DNA of 40,779 nt from Streptomyces spiralis (GCF_014654675.1 NZ_BNBC01000064.1:5545-46323), one strand, 5' to 3'; numbered from the stretch's first letter, positions 24,678 through 32,760 are shown. Notes: generated from the sequence alone by a model not told the origin. Numbers and translations are program-made.

Positions 24678-24975
24678 CAGCCGCGCCGTGCGATGCCGCG
24701 CCGCCAGCCGTCCACCAGGGCCGGCGACCAGATCCACGCCATCGCCACGGCCCACGCCACCCACGGCAGCGCGCTCCAGGGCTGCCGTGCGGCGAGGGCC
24801 GGACCGTACCCGACGACGGGGATGGCGACCGCCGCCGTGAGGGGCGTGCCTGGTCCCGCCGGCGGGGCGTGCTGTCCGACAGGGGCTGGTCGTGTCCGTC
24901 CCGGGACGCCTCCGCGGGACCGGGTGCCGAAACGGCGCCTACGGGGGTCTGCGGACTCGCGAAGAAGGAGTTCAC
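24677..24975 (-). pseudogene. Possible frameshifted small membrane protein
   Basis: A GTG at 24975 opens V-N-S-F-F-A-S-P-Q-T-P-V, while the C-terminal part, in another frame, reads L-T-A-A-V-A-I-P-V-V-G-Y-G-P and W-V-A-W-A-V-A-M-A-W-I-W-S-P-A-L, two credible membrane segments ending R-R-G-I-A-R-R-G at a stop at 24677-24679. One frameshift near 24865 would join them. No family recognised. Confidence 0.35.
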
Positions 24976-25025
24976 CCGCCGCACCCTAGGCACGCAGCAC
25001 TCCCCCGGTCACGGCGGCTCAGCAG

Positions 25026-25076
25026 GACGTCAGACTTCCGCAAGGACCGAATGCGGTCCTGGACGACGTCAGACTT
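25026..25076. repeat. Direct repeats flanking a hairpin upstream of the molybdoenzyme operon
   Basis: GACGTCAGACTT occurs at 25026-25037 and 25065-25076. Between them AGGACCG-AATG-CGGTCCT (25043-25060) is a perfect 7-bp stem. The symmetrical layout 56-106 bp before the start codon suggests a regulatory site. Confidence 0.5.
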
Positions 25077-25131
25077 TCGTCACGAGCCGATCCGGTCACC
25101 TGCGAAGTTCGTGCACCTAGGGTCAGCCCAC

Positions 25132-26418
25132 ATGAAAGCCTCCCCTGCCCGCCGGCCAGGTCCCTGGCGCAGCCCGCTGCGCGGCCCATGGCTCACATCG
25201 GTGTTCGGCGCCGTGCTGCTCGTCGGCATCCCGGTGCTGTTCCTCACCGGCCTGCTGTCGTACGCCGCATACAACCCGGACCTGTCGCACGTGAACGACA
25301 AAACCCCGGGCAAGGGCCTGCTCGGCTTCTACCTCTTCTCCTGGCCCACGCACCCGTACTGGCTCTATCGGGTGAACCAGGGCGTGCACGTCACCCTTGG
25401 GATCGTGCTGGTGCCCGTGCTGCTGGCCAAGCTCTGGTCGGTGGTCCCGAAACTGTTCACCCTGCCGCCCGTGCGCTCGGCCGGCCACGCCCTGGAGCGG
25501 CTGTCGCTGCTGCTCCTCGTCGGCGGCGGGCTGTTCGAGTTCGCCACCGGCATCCTCAACGTGCAGCTCGACTACATCTTCCCCGGCTCGTTCTACCCTC
25601 TTCACTTCTACGGCGCCTGGGTATTCTTCGGCGCCGTGCTCGCCCATGTGGCGCTCAAACTACCCGCCGCGGTAAAGGCGTTGCGCAGTCGCGACCTGCG
25701 AGCCGAACTGCGAACCCCGACCTCCCGGACCCGGCCGGAGCCCTTCGACGCGACCGGGCTGGTCCCGCCGGACCCCGCGGCTCCCACCATCTCCCGGCGT
25801 GGTGCGCTCGGGATGGTCGGGCTCGGCTCGATCGCGCTCCTGGTGGTGACGGCCGGGCAGAGCATCGGCGGGCCGCTGCGCCGCACCGCCCTGCTCGCGC
25901 CGCACGGCCGCTCCCCAGGCACCGGCCCCGGGGGCTTCCCCGTGAACAAGCCCGCGGCTGCCGCCCACATCCGGCCCCAAGACGTCGGTCCGGACTGGCG
26001 GTTGACGGTCAGCGGCGTGGGCGGCAGCGTCCGGTTGAGCCTCGTCGACCTGCAACGGATGGCCCAGCGCCGCTCGGCTCTGCCCATCGCGTGCGTCGAA
26101 GGCTGGTCCACCAACGACCAGCACTGGGAGGGCGTGCGGCTGCGGGACCTCGCCGCGCTGGTCGGCCATACGGAGGATCCGCCGGGGGTGTTCGTCGAGT
26201 CGGTTCAACTGGCCGGCTCCTTCCGCGCGGTGGCGCTCAGCGCGGGCCAGGTGCGGGACGGCCGTTCGCTGCTGGCCTTGCGGGTCAACGACGCGCCGCT
26301 GACGCCCGACCATGGCTACCCGGCTCGCGTCATCGTGCCTGCCGCGCCAGGCGTGATGAACACCAAGTGGGTCGGCCGTCTCACCTTCGGCGCCACCGAC
26401 TTCCCGGGGCGGGCATGA
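25132..26418 (+). CDS. Membrane-bound molybdopterin oxidoreductase with internal Tat motif
   Basis: 428 residues. N-terminal half: four hydrophobic segments of a cytochrome b561-like membrane domain (starting F-G-A-V-L-L-V-G-I-P-V-L-F-L-T-G) with possible haem His residues (Q-G-V-H-V-T-L-G and L-H-F-Y-G-A-W). A fifth segment follows S-R-R-G-A-L-G-M-V (about residue 223), a twin-arginine motif in the middle of the protein. The C-terminal half is the sulfite-oxidase fold Mo domain with the ligand Cys in A-C-V-E-G-W-S and the P-G-V-M-N-T-K-W-V segment. This Sec-then-Tat layout is known for a Streptomyces molybdoprotein and Rieske proteins. ATG 25132 chosen. Overlaps the next gene as ATGA. Substrate unknown. 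Confidence 0.85.
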   Translation: MKASPARRPGPWRSPLRGPWLTSVFGAVLLVGIPVLFLTGLLSYAAYNPDLSHVNDKTPGKGLLGFYLFSWPTHPYWLYRVNQGVHVTLGIVLVPVLLAKLWSVVPKLFTLPPVRSAGHALERLSLLLLVGGGLFEFATGILNVQLDYIFPGSFYPLHFYGAWVFFGAVLAHVALKLPAAVKALRSRDLRAELRTPTSRTRPEPFDATGLVPPDPAAPTISRRGALGMVGLGSIALLVVTAGQSIGGPLRRTALLAPHGRSPGTGPGGFPVNKPAAAAHIRPQDVGPDWRLTVSGVGGSVRLSLVDLQRMAQRRSALPIACVEGWSTNDQHWEGVRLRDLAALVGHTEDPPGVFVESVQLAGSFRAVALSAGQVRDGRSLLALRVNDAPLTPDHGYPARVIVPAAPGVMNTKWVGRLTFGATDFPGRA

Positions 26419-26894
26419 AGCGGCTCTTCCACGTCCTGTACGGCGAACCCTGGTGGCATCTCGTTGCCCTGCTCGCCTCGTTCGCCCTGTGCGGCTACGC
26501 CCTGGCCCAACTGCTCGCCGGCGACTGGTGGGGCGTGGTCCAGTGGGCGGTCGGCGCCGCCGTCATCCACGACCTCGTGGCCGTCCCGCTGTACGGCAGC
26601 GCGGACTGGCTCCTGCACCGGGCGGTGCGCGCAGGCCGGCCACGTTCGCCACGCCGCATCGCCGTCGTGAACCACATCCGCATCCCGGCGTTCGTCTCGC
26701 TCATCCTGCTCCTCGTCTACTGGCCGCTCATCTCCATGGACAGCAGCGCGCAGTTCCGGACCGCGACGCTGCTCGACCCGGGTGTCTTCCGGTCGCGGTG
26801 GCTGGCTGTCACCGGGGTGCTGTTCGGCCTCTCGGGCCTCCACCTGGCCTTTCGCCTGTGGCGTGATCGGGATGATTCGAAACCCACCACCTGA
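26415..26894 (+). CDS. Small four-helix membrane protein coupled to the molybdoenzyme
   Basis: 159 residues with about four hydrophobic segments (L-V-A-L-L-A-S-F-A-L-C-G-Y-A-L, W-A-V-G-A-A-V-I-H-D-L-V-A-V-P-L-Y, I-P-A-F-V-S-L-I-L-L-L-V-Y-W, W-L-A-V-T-G-V-L-F-G-L). No named family recognised. Its ATG overlaps the stop of the oxidoreductase (ATGA), so equal expression and a role as membrane partner or quinone-linked subunit are likely. Confidence 0.8.
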   Translation: MKRLFHVLYGEPWWHLVALLASFALCGYALAQLLAGDWWGVVQWAVGAAVIHDLVAVPLYGSADWLLHRAVRAGRPRSPRRIAVVNHIRIPAFVSLILLLVYWPLISMDSSAQFRTATLLDPGVFRSRWLAVTGVLFGLSGLHLAFRLWRDRDDSKPTT

Positions 26895-26987
26895 GGACGC
26901 GCATCCCTCTGCCCCTGCGGCTCTTGGCACCACACGCTGTCCAGCTCGCGAAACGTCACACCGCCATGCCCGACCAGGAGGTACCCC

Positions 26988-27668
26988 ATGACACCCACCG
27001 CTGATGTTGTCCTGCCCTGCCTCGAGGAGGCCAGGGCGCTGCCCTGGGCGCTGGAACGGATCCCGCCCGGGTGGCGGGCCATCGTCGCGGACCACAGATC
27101 CAGCGCCGGTTCCGCGTGGACCGCCGCCAACCGGGGGGCAACCGCGGGGCGCGACCTGCGTCGAGGCTTCGGGGCCGCTCGTCACGCCGGACTCCTCCCC
27201 GCCGAGGCCGAGTTCGTCTGCGTCTGCGACTGCTACGTCTCCCTTGATCCTCCGCTGCTGGTCGGCTTTGCCGACCGGATCGCGGCCGTTGACACCGATC
27301 TCGTGCTCGGCCGCCGCCGACCGGCCGCTCGCGGCGCGTTCCCGCCGCACGCCCGCGCCGGCAATGCCGCCCTGGCTCGCATGCCGCGCCGGCGTACTGG
27401 CCTGTACCTGCGCGGCCTCGGCGCGATGCGAGCCGCTCGTCGCCGCACGCTGCTCGGCCGGAATGTCGAGGGCCGGCGCAGCGGCTGCCCGCTGGAGACC
27501 GTGGTCTCGGCCGCCGACGCGGGCCGGCGCATCGTCGAGAGGGGCATGCGCTACCGCCCGCGCACTGGCAGGTCCGAGGTCACCGATACCTGGCACGCCG
27601 TCCATGACATGCCCGCTGTCCTTTCCGCACCGGCACAGGCGGACCAGAGCCGGACAGGTGCCCGATGA
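26988..27668 (+). CDS. Glycosyltransferase family 2-like protein with altered DXD motif
   Basis: 226 residues. GT-A fold: D-V-V-L-P-C-L-E-E-A (residues 6-15), R-R-G-F-G-A-A-R-H-A-G-L-L, and V-L-G-R-R-R-P. The metal-binding segment reads C-D-C-Y-V-S-L-D-P where active relatives have C-D-C-D, and V-D-N/H-G-S is A-D-H-R-S-S, so catalysis may be impaired. ATG 26988 has AGGAGG about 7 nt upstream. Its stop overlaps the start of the 15-codon scar ORF (ATGA). In other actinomycetes this gene type sits with DUF2064 and methyltransferase genes, as here. Confidence 0.8.
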   Translation: MTPTADVVLPCLEEARALPWALERIPPGWRAIVADHRSSAGSAWTAANRGATAGRDLRRGFGAARHAGLLPAEAEFVCVCDCYVSLDPPLLVGFADRIAAVDTDLVLGRRRPAARGAFPPHARAGNAALARMPRRRTGLYLRGLGAMRAARRRTLLGRNVEGRRSGCPLETVVSAADAGRRIVERGMRYRPRTGRSEVTDTWHAVHDMPAVLSAPAQADQSRTGAR

Positions 27669-27712
27669 CGACGCTCATGGTGATCGCCGAGGAAACGGCG
27701 GGTGTGCGGTGA
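27665..27712 (+). pseudogene. 15-codon scar of a deleted DUF2064/TIGR04282-like gene
   Basis: ATG 27665 overlaps the glycosyltransferase stop as ATGA. The frame reads M-T-T-L-M-V-I-A-E-E-T-A-G-V-R and ends at TGA 27710, overlapping the methyltransferase GTG as GTGA. The first nine residues match the start of TIGR04282 (DUF2064) glycosyltransferases, usually about 200 residues and located at this point of the cluster. The simplest reading is an in-frame internal deletion that kept both overlaps. A chance ORF cannot be ruled out. Confidence 0.5.
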
Positions 27713-28392
27713 CCCTCCCCATGCACCTGTCCGCGGCACCGGCGTGGTCCACCGCAGACCCGTACGCCGAGGCGCTGCGGACAGGACGCGGTCCCCTGTA
27801 CCTGTGCTGTCCTGACGGGCGCCTGCTGCCGCTGGACGTCGAGCGGTGGTGCGCTCCGCCGGACCCGGCCGACCGCACTGTGCTGGCCGCCTGCGGCAGT
27901 CACGTGCTGGACGTCGGATGCGGACCGGGCCGGATGGTCACGGCACTGGCCACCCGAGGCCGGACCGTGCTGGGCATCGACGTCAACGCCGACGCCGTCC
28001 GGCGCACGCACGCCGATGGCGGGTCTGCCCTTGTCCGGTCGGTCTTCGACCGGGTACCCCGGGAAGGACACTGGCGTACCGCCCTGCTGATGGACGGCAA
28101 CATTGGCATCGGCGGCGACCCCGGCGCGCTGCTGACGCGGCTGCGGCACCTGCTGCGTCCCGGCGGCATGCTCATCGTCGAGACCACGGCCGGGCCGCCG
28201 GACCGCGACGAACGCCTGCTCGTCCGCCTCCACGACGGCTCCCGAGCCCACGGCCCGCACTTCCCATGGGCCGTCCTCGGCCGGGACGCCCTGGAGCGAC
28301 ACGCCAGTGCAGCCGGATGGACCATGTCGGCGTCGTGGACCAGGGCTGGTCGCGCCTTCACCTCCCTGCACACTCCGGGAGCGCCGAGGTAG
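27709..28392 (+). CDS. Class I SAM-dependent methyltransferase
   Basis: 227 residues. Motif I H-V-L-D-V-G-C-G-P-G-R-M-V at about residues 65-77, the acidic loop V-L-G-I-D-V-N-A-D-A, and post-I/motif II-like D-G-N-I-G-I-G-G-D-P and L-L-R-P-G-G-M-L-I-V. GTG 27709 is used because it overlaps the scar ORF stop (GTGA), keeping the chain of coupling; the N-terminus H-L-S-A-A-P-A-W-S-T-A-D-P-Y-A-E-A-L-R is typical for methyltransferases in this neighbourhood. Acceptor unknown. Confidence 0.85.
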   Translation: MTLPMHLSAAPAWSTADPYAEALRTGRGPLYLCCPDGRLLPLDVERWCAPPDPADRTVLAACGSHVLDVGCGPGRMVTALATRGRTVLGIDVNADAVRRTHADGGSALVRSVFDRVPREGHWRTALLMDGNIGIGGDPGALLTRLRHLLRPGGMLIVETTAGPPDRDERLLVRLHDGSRAHGPHFPWAVLGRDALERHASAAGWTMSASWTRAGRAFTSLHTPGAPR

Positions 28393-28580
28393 GCGGTTCT
28401 CAGGAACGCCGGACAGCCCTCGTGCGCGGGGCGACGGGCGCGGTTGCTGTACGCCTGTCTGTGGGGGTAAGGGTTGTGCTGCTGGCCGCCTGACGGGGTC
28501 GTTCGACCGCGCAGGAGCACGGGTGCCGTCCGATGCGGCACGGTTGGCTGCAGGAGGCCACCGGTGGCCGGAGTTGCCGT

Positions 28581-29255
28581 TCAGCGGCAGTCGCGTTCGA
28601 TGATGAGGTCAGCCAGCTCTTCGAGGTTGCCGGCGACGATGTCAGGCTGCGGGCCGATGGGGCTGAGCACGGCGCCGGAGCGTTGCAGGAATGCCGCCTT
28701 GCAGCCGGCGTGCAGGGCGCCTGTCACGTCCCAGGAGTGGGCGGCGATCAGGCGTACGTCGGCGGGGTGGACGTCGAATGCGGTGGCGACCGAGAGGTAC
28801 GGTTCGGGCGCGGGCTTGAGCCGGCGGACGGTGTCGGCCGACATCACACGGTCGAAGAGGTCCCGGATTCCGGCGTTGCGCAGTTGCTGTTCCGCCACGT
28901 CCTGGACGGAGTTCGTCAGGGCCACCAGGTGCAGGGGGGTGGCTGCCAGTCGTCCGAGGGCCGCGGGCACCTCGGGATGGGGCGGCAGTGAACTCATCAG
29001 AGCCACAGTGGCGTCGACCTGCTCGTCGTTCAGCGATGAGCCCGCACGCTGGGCGATCATGTGGAGGGCTGCTCGCTGGGCCGTGGTGAAATCGACGTAG
29101 GAGCCGGTGATGCCGCCAGTGAAGGACAGTTGCAGCATCTGGGTGAACCATTGCGCCCTGAAGGCGGCGTTGCCGAAGAGCGCTTCGAACGCCGGGTCCA
29201 GTGCGGTCAGATCCAGCAGCGTCTCGTTGACGTCGAAAGCCAGTACTCGGGTCAC
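28581..29255 (-). CDS. Haloacid dehalogenase type II (HAD superfamily)
   Basis: 224 residues. Motif I F-D-V-N-E-T-L-L-D (nucleophile Asp near residue 7), motif II L-T-N-S, motif III Lys in R-L-K-P-A-P-E-P-Y, motif IV region A-A-H-S-W-D. This is the L-2-haloacid dehalogenase branch, though many such proteins dephosphorylate. GTG 29255 gives the standard length and a purine-rich ACGGA upstream; the ATG at 29297 would add 14 residues before the first strand. Same strand as the SDR and peroxiredoxin-like genes, possibly the last gene of that operon. Confidence 0.85.
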   Translation of the reverse strand: MTRVLAFDVNETLLDLTALDPAFEALFGNAAFRAQWFTQMLQLSFTGGITGSYVDFTTAQRAALHMIAQRAGSSLNDEQVDATVALMSSLPPHPEVPAALGRLAATPLHLVALTNSVQDVAEQQLRNAGIRDLFDRVMSADTVRRLKPAPEPYLSVATAFDVHPADVRLIAAHSWDVTGALHAGCKAAFLQRSGAVLSPIGPQPDIVAGNLEELADLIIERDCR

Positions 29256-29333
29256 AGCAGGCAATCCGTTCCATGTAGGGGCGGGGCGGGTGTGCATCGG
29301 TCGCGCGACGACGGGGTCAGGGCTGTGTTGCCG

Positions 29334-30092
29334 TCAGCGGGAGTCGTGGACGTCCCAGACCTGGCCGGTGGCGTCGTCGGTGAGCCGGGCTATGAGAGAG
29401 AGCGCGGAGTCTTCGGCGCTGATCAGCTTGCCCTCCTCGTGGCTGCGTACGAAGCGCGTGTAGGTAGCCGCATCGAGGCGTCCTCCTCCGGTACGGCGGA
29501 TCAGGGCCTGCATGGCGGTGTCCACGGATCCGGGCCTGTAGACATTGACGGTCACGCCTGTACCCGTCAGTTCGGTGGCGAGGTTGAGCGTGTGGGCTTC
29601 CAGAGCGGCCTTGGTGGCCGCGTAGGCGTTGCCGCCGATCATTGTCTCGGGGCGGGCGACGATGCCGCTCGAGACGTTGACGATGCGGCCCCATCCTGCT
29701 GCGGTCATCCGGGGCAGCAGTGCCGCGGACAGCGCGGCAGGGGTGATCACATTGAGGCGGAACGCTGCGTTCCAGGTGTCGGGCGTCATGTCGGTGCTGT
29801 GGCCGAGGGGTTCGACGGTGGCCGCGTTGTTGATGAGGATGTCGGGGCTGCCAAGCTCCGCGGTCACCCGGTGCACGATGTCCGGCACCGTGCGGGGATC
29901 GCCCAGGTCTGCGTTGACGGCGAGGGCGCTGCCACCGCGGGATGCAACGAGCTGGACGGTGCGGGAGAGCTCGTCCTGGCTGCGTGCGACGCACCCCACC
30001 CGCACGCCGGACTCGGCGAGGCCCGTGGCGAGGGCGCGTCCGATTCCTCGGCCCGCCCCCGTGACCAGGGCGACCTTGCCATACAGGGACAC
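29334..30092 (-). CDS. SDR family oxidoreductase
   Basis: 252 residues. Classical SDR: T-G-A-G-R-G-I-G (residues 11-18), D-L near residue 63, N-N-A-A, S-S near 140 and Y-A-A-T-K (Tyr/Lys catalytic pair). GTG start with GGAG about 6 nt upstream. Lies 61 bp downstream of the peroxiredoxin-like gene on the same strand, so probably under the TetR at 30944. Substrate unknown. Confidence 0.9.
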   Translation of the reverse strand: MSLYGKVALVTGAGRGIGRALATGLAESGVRVGCVARSQDELSRTVQLVASRGGSALAVNADLGDPRTVPDIVHRVTAELGSPDILINNAATVEPLGHSTDMTPDTWNAAFRLNVITPAALSAALLPRMTAAGWGRIVNVSSGIVARPETMIGGNAYAATKAALEAHTLNLATELTGTGVTVNVYRPGSVDTAMQALIRRTGGGRLDAATYTRFVRSHEEGKLISAEDSALSLIARLTDDATGQVWDVHDSR

Positions 30093-30153
30093 CTACTGCT
30101 CCGTTCGGATGGGGAGGGTGCCGGGCGTCGGCATGCCCGATGTGCGGGGCGGG

Positions 30154-30813
30154 TCAGCCGACCGTCTGCGCGACGGCCTTGAGGATCTGGATGGGCTCAG
30201 TGCGAGTGGTGTAGTTGGGGTGGACGTCGATCCAGCGCACTACGCCCTCGGCATCGACGACGACCACAGTCGGCATGACGATGTCAGGGGTACCGTCCGC
30301 GTTCATCTCGGCGAGGTCCAGACCGAGGGATGCCTGTGCCTGCAGGGTTCGGTCGTTGGGCCGGGTGACGATGCCCAGGGCGTGGCCGAGTACGTTGCCG
30401 GGGTCGGACAGGACGGCGTAGGACAACTCGTTGGTCTCGGCCATGGTCAGCGAACCGTCCGGCCTCTGCGGGCTGACAGCGATCAGGGCGACGCCCCGCT
30501 CTTCCAGCTCTGGGGCCAGCTCGCGTTGATAGGTGCGCAGAGCCACATTGCAGTACGGGCACCACGCGCCACGGTAGAACACGATGACGGCGGGCTGGCC
30601 TGCGCGCGTCTGCCGCAGGGTGGTGGGGTTTCCGTGGGCGTCCAGCAGTTGGGCCTCCGGCATGGCCGTGCCCGCCTCCGTGACGCCGGCCGGCACTCCG
30701 GCGGCATCCAGCTTCAGTTCCTCGGCGTGAAAAGCCTCCAGCGCGTCGGCCGGCACCTGAGTGGCCATGGTCTCGGTGAGGGCAGCTACCTGGTCGGCTA
30801 TGGGACTGGTCAT
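30154..30813 (-). CDS. Peroxiredoxin-like AhpC/TSA family protein
   Basis: 219 residues. Thioredoxin fold with V-I-V-F-Y-R-G-A-W-C-P-Y-C-N (C-x-x-C) at about residues 75-88, after an N-terminal helical extension typical of the peroxiredoxin-like family. ATG 30813 has AAGGA 6 nt upstream. First gene after the two 18-bp operators at 30861-30912 and divergent from the TetR gene, a common redox- or electrophile-responsive arrangement. Confidence 0.88.
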   Translation of the reverse strand: MTSPIADQVAALTETMATQVPADALEAFHAEELKLDAAGVPAGVTEAGTAMPEAQLLDAHGNPTTLRQTRAGQPAVIVFYRGAWCPYCNVALRTYQRELAPELEERGVALIAVSPQRPDGSLTMAETNELSYAVLSDPGNVLGHALGIVTRPNDRTLQAQASLGLDLAEMNADGTPDIVMPTVVVVDAEGVVRWIDVHPNYTTRTEPIQILKAVAQTVG

Positions 30814-30860
30814 GTCCGTCCTTGCTACGAGGGGAAGGGGTGGGGAGCCTGGGACAGATT

Positions 30861-30912
30861 TTAGATCGACAGCTCTAATCCTGGGTCGCACAAATTGGAA
30901 TGTCAACTCTAA
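30861..30912. promoter_or_regulatory. Two matching 18-bp operator-like sites
   Basis: TTAGATCGACAGCTCTAA (30861-30878) and TTGGAATGTCAACTCTAA (30895-30912) agree at 13 of 18 positions and are 34 bp apart centre to centre. TTGACA, read toward the peroxiredoxin gene, lies within the second. Likely binding sites of the divergent TetR. Confidence 0.65.
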
Positions 30913-30943
30913 AAATGGCGGGCCGACCTGTTAACCTGGCCGG

Positions 30944-31567
30944 GTGAACAGCAGTACGGAGACGCGGCGCCTGACCGCGAAGGGGCGTGCCACGCGCGAC
31001 CGCATCGTGGCCGCAGCCGCGGCTGTCATGTACGACCAGGGCGTGGCGGGCACCAGCACGGAGGACGTCCTCACGGCCGCCCAGGTATCCAGTCCCTCGC
31101 AGCTGTACCACTACTTCGGCGACAAGAAGTCTCTGGTCCAAGCCGTGATCGAGTACCAGACCGAGCGTGTTCTCGGATTCCAGCGGCCCCTACTGCGCCG
31201 CCTGGACAGTTTCGAGGCACTGGAGGCGTGGCGCGATGCCGTCGTCCAGGCACAGCATGCGCGCGGCTGCCGGGGTGGCTGCCCCATCGGATCCTTGGCC
31301 TCCGAACTGTCGGATGCGGATCCGCAGGCCCGCACAAAGCTCGCGGAGGGCTACGCACAATGGGAGGGCGCCATCCGCGACGGGCTGGCGTCCATGCAGG
31401 AGCGAGGCGAACTGGATGAGGAAGCCGATGCCGGTGACCTCTCCCTCGCCCTGCTGACCGCGCTGCAAGGTGGTCTGCTCATGACGCAGATGCGGCGCGA
31501 CACGCTCGCCCTCGAAGCCGTTCTGAACGCGATGATCGACCGCATCCGCTGCCACGCCGTCGGCTAG
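30944..31567 (+). CDS. TetR/AcrR family regulator
   Basis: 207 residues. HTH in the first 60 residues: T-R-D-R-I-V-A-A-A-A-A-V-M-Y-D-Q-G-V and S-S-P-S-Q-L-Y-H-Y-F-G-D-K-K-S-L. The C-terminal domain contains H-A-R-G-C-R-G-G-C-P-I-G, a Cys-rich stretch seen in a TetR branch that may sense electrophiles. GTG 30944 start. Divergent from the peroxiredoxin/SDR/HAD genes, with a pair of operators between them. Confidence 0.9.
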   Translation: MNSSTETRRLTAKGRATRDRIVAAAAAVMYDQGVAGTSTEDVLTAAQVSSPSQLYHYFGDKKSLVQAVIEYQTERVLGFQRPLLRRLDSFEALEAWRDAVVQAQHARGCRGGCPIGSLASELSDADPQARTKLAEGYAQWEGAIRDGLASMQERGELDEEADAGDLSLALLTALQGGLLMTQMRRDTLALEAVLNAMIDRIRCHAVG

Positions 31568-31656
31568 GGCTCCGAGGGCATACGTTCGCCGGGTCGGCGG
31601 CGTCGGTGTGGGAACGATTCGAGCGGTGGCGGAGCCGATCGAACTAGGCTCCCAGC

Positions 31657-32289
31657 ATGTCTGGTCCGACGTTGGTGATCGAGTTGGCGGAGCCGCTCTC
31701 CCCGGCTGCGCTGCGGGAGTTCCGCGCGTTGATGGTGGGGCTCTCCTCCCACTTCGACGAGAAGCGGCCCGGGTTCTTCGACGTCAACGTGCCCGCAGAG
31801 CGACTGGGCGTCGAGGACAGGCGGGAGGAGGACTGGCGAAAGCCGTTCCCGCTTCCACTCCTCGGCAGCACCTCCGCGGACGAGGAGCTCACGGCCCTGG
31901 TGGGATTCAATCCGCAGCGCGAGGACTGGCGTCGGCCCTTCCTGGTCTACTTGATGGGGCCGGGTGTGGGCGACGAGAGCATCTTCGAGGCTGAGCACGC
32001 GGACGAGCCCGAGGTGGAGGCCGTCCTCGGCTTCAGGCCGACCCATGCCGTCAATGTCAGCGCCGGCTGCAATGGCGAGATCGACCACGTGGCCACGGCC
32101 CTGCTGACGGCCGCTGTCATGGACGTCATCGGGGGCGTGGCCAAAGCCGAACTGCTGGACGGACAGGTGTCGGTCGTCGCCGGCCTTCCGGGGGTGTTGG
32201 GGATCGCGGACGACGACTGGATGGTGCTGGGAACGGCGGAGTTCCTGCGGGCCTGGGTCGGCCACCCCGCCTTCCGGCTGGTCAAGTAG
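31657..32289 (+). CDS. DUF6368-like hypothetical protein
   Basis: 210 residues, no signal peptide or membrane segment. The start P-T-L-V-I-E-L-A-E-P-L-S and the repeated E-D-W-R-(R/K)-P-F blocks (about residues 58 and 88) match my memory of the DUF6368 family of Streptomyces; the assignment is tentative. The repeated motif suggests an internal duplication. Followed directly by a clear hairpin terminator. Function unknown. Confidence 0.75.
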   Translation: MSGPTLVIELAEPLSPAALREFRALMVGLSSHFDEKRPGFFDVNVPAERLGVEDRREEDWRKPFPLPLLGSTSADEELTALVGFNPQREDWRRPFLVYLMGPGVGDESIFEAEHADEPEVEAVLGFRPTHAVNVSAGCNGEIDHVATALLTAAVMDVIGGVAKAELLDGQVSVVAGLPGVLGIADDDWMVLGTAEFLRAWVGHPAFRLVK

Positions 32290-32292
32290 CCC

Positions 32293-32315
32293 AGAAGATC
32301 GGCTGCAGATCTTCT
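32293..32315 (+). terminator. Rho-independent-like terminator
   Basis: AGAAGATC-GGCTGCA-GATCTTCT, a perfect 8-bp stem followed by CTTTA, beginning 4 nt after the stop at 32289. The best terminator in the window. Confidence 0.8.
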
Positions 32316-32319
32316 CTTT

Positions 32320-32760
32320 ACGGATGCGGGCGCGCTCGCGCCGTTGGGCGGCCAGCACATCGGGCTGATCGCCGTACCGCAGATCCTGACCAGCACCTAC
32401 GCCGGCGTCCAGGCCCTCGATCCCGCCGTCCGTGACGCGGCCCGAGGGTGTGGCATGACCCCGCTCCAGATCACCCTCAAGGTCGAACTGCCCATCGCGG
32501 CACCGCTGATCATCTCCGGCATCCGCAGCGCCACTGTTCAGGTCATCGCCACGCTGACCGTCGCCGCCTACGCGCCGCTCGTGGGCGCACTGGGACGGCT
32601 GATCGTCGACGGCCGGCAGGACCTCGCCGACCCCCGCCACGGCTACCCCGCGATGCTCGCCGCCGGCATCACCGTCGCCGTGCTCGCCATCGCGGCCGAC
32701 GTCTTCCTCCCGCTCGCGCAGCGCCACCTCACGCGAAGCCCCCGGCTCCTCCCGGACCAC
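32320..32760 (+). pseudogene. Truncated betaine/choline ABC transporter permease (OpuB/ProW type)
   Basis: The translated segment I-L-T-S-T-Y-A-G-V-Q-A-L-D-P, D-A-A-R-G-C-G-M-T and V-E-L-P-I-A-A-P-L-I is the EAA-loop region of quaternary-amine permeases, followed by the last two membrane segments. The N-terminal half is missing and no start is present; it begins just after the terminator. Remnant. Confidence 0.75.

Larger units (their letters stand above)
24490..25131. other. 640-bp region without a confident gene
   Basis: Holds two degenerate-looking minus-strand frames (described separately at 24528 and 24677), then the repeat/hairpin cluster at 25026-25076 and the promoter region of the molybdoenzyme operon. 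Nothing else was recognised. Confidence 0.5.
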
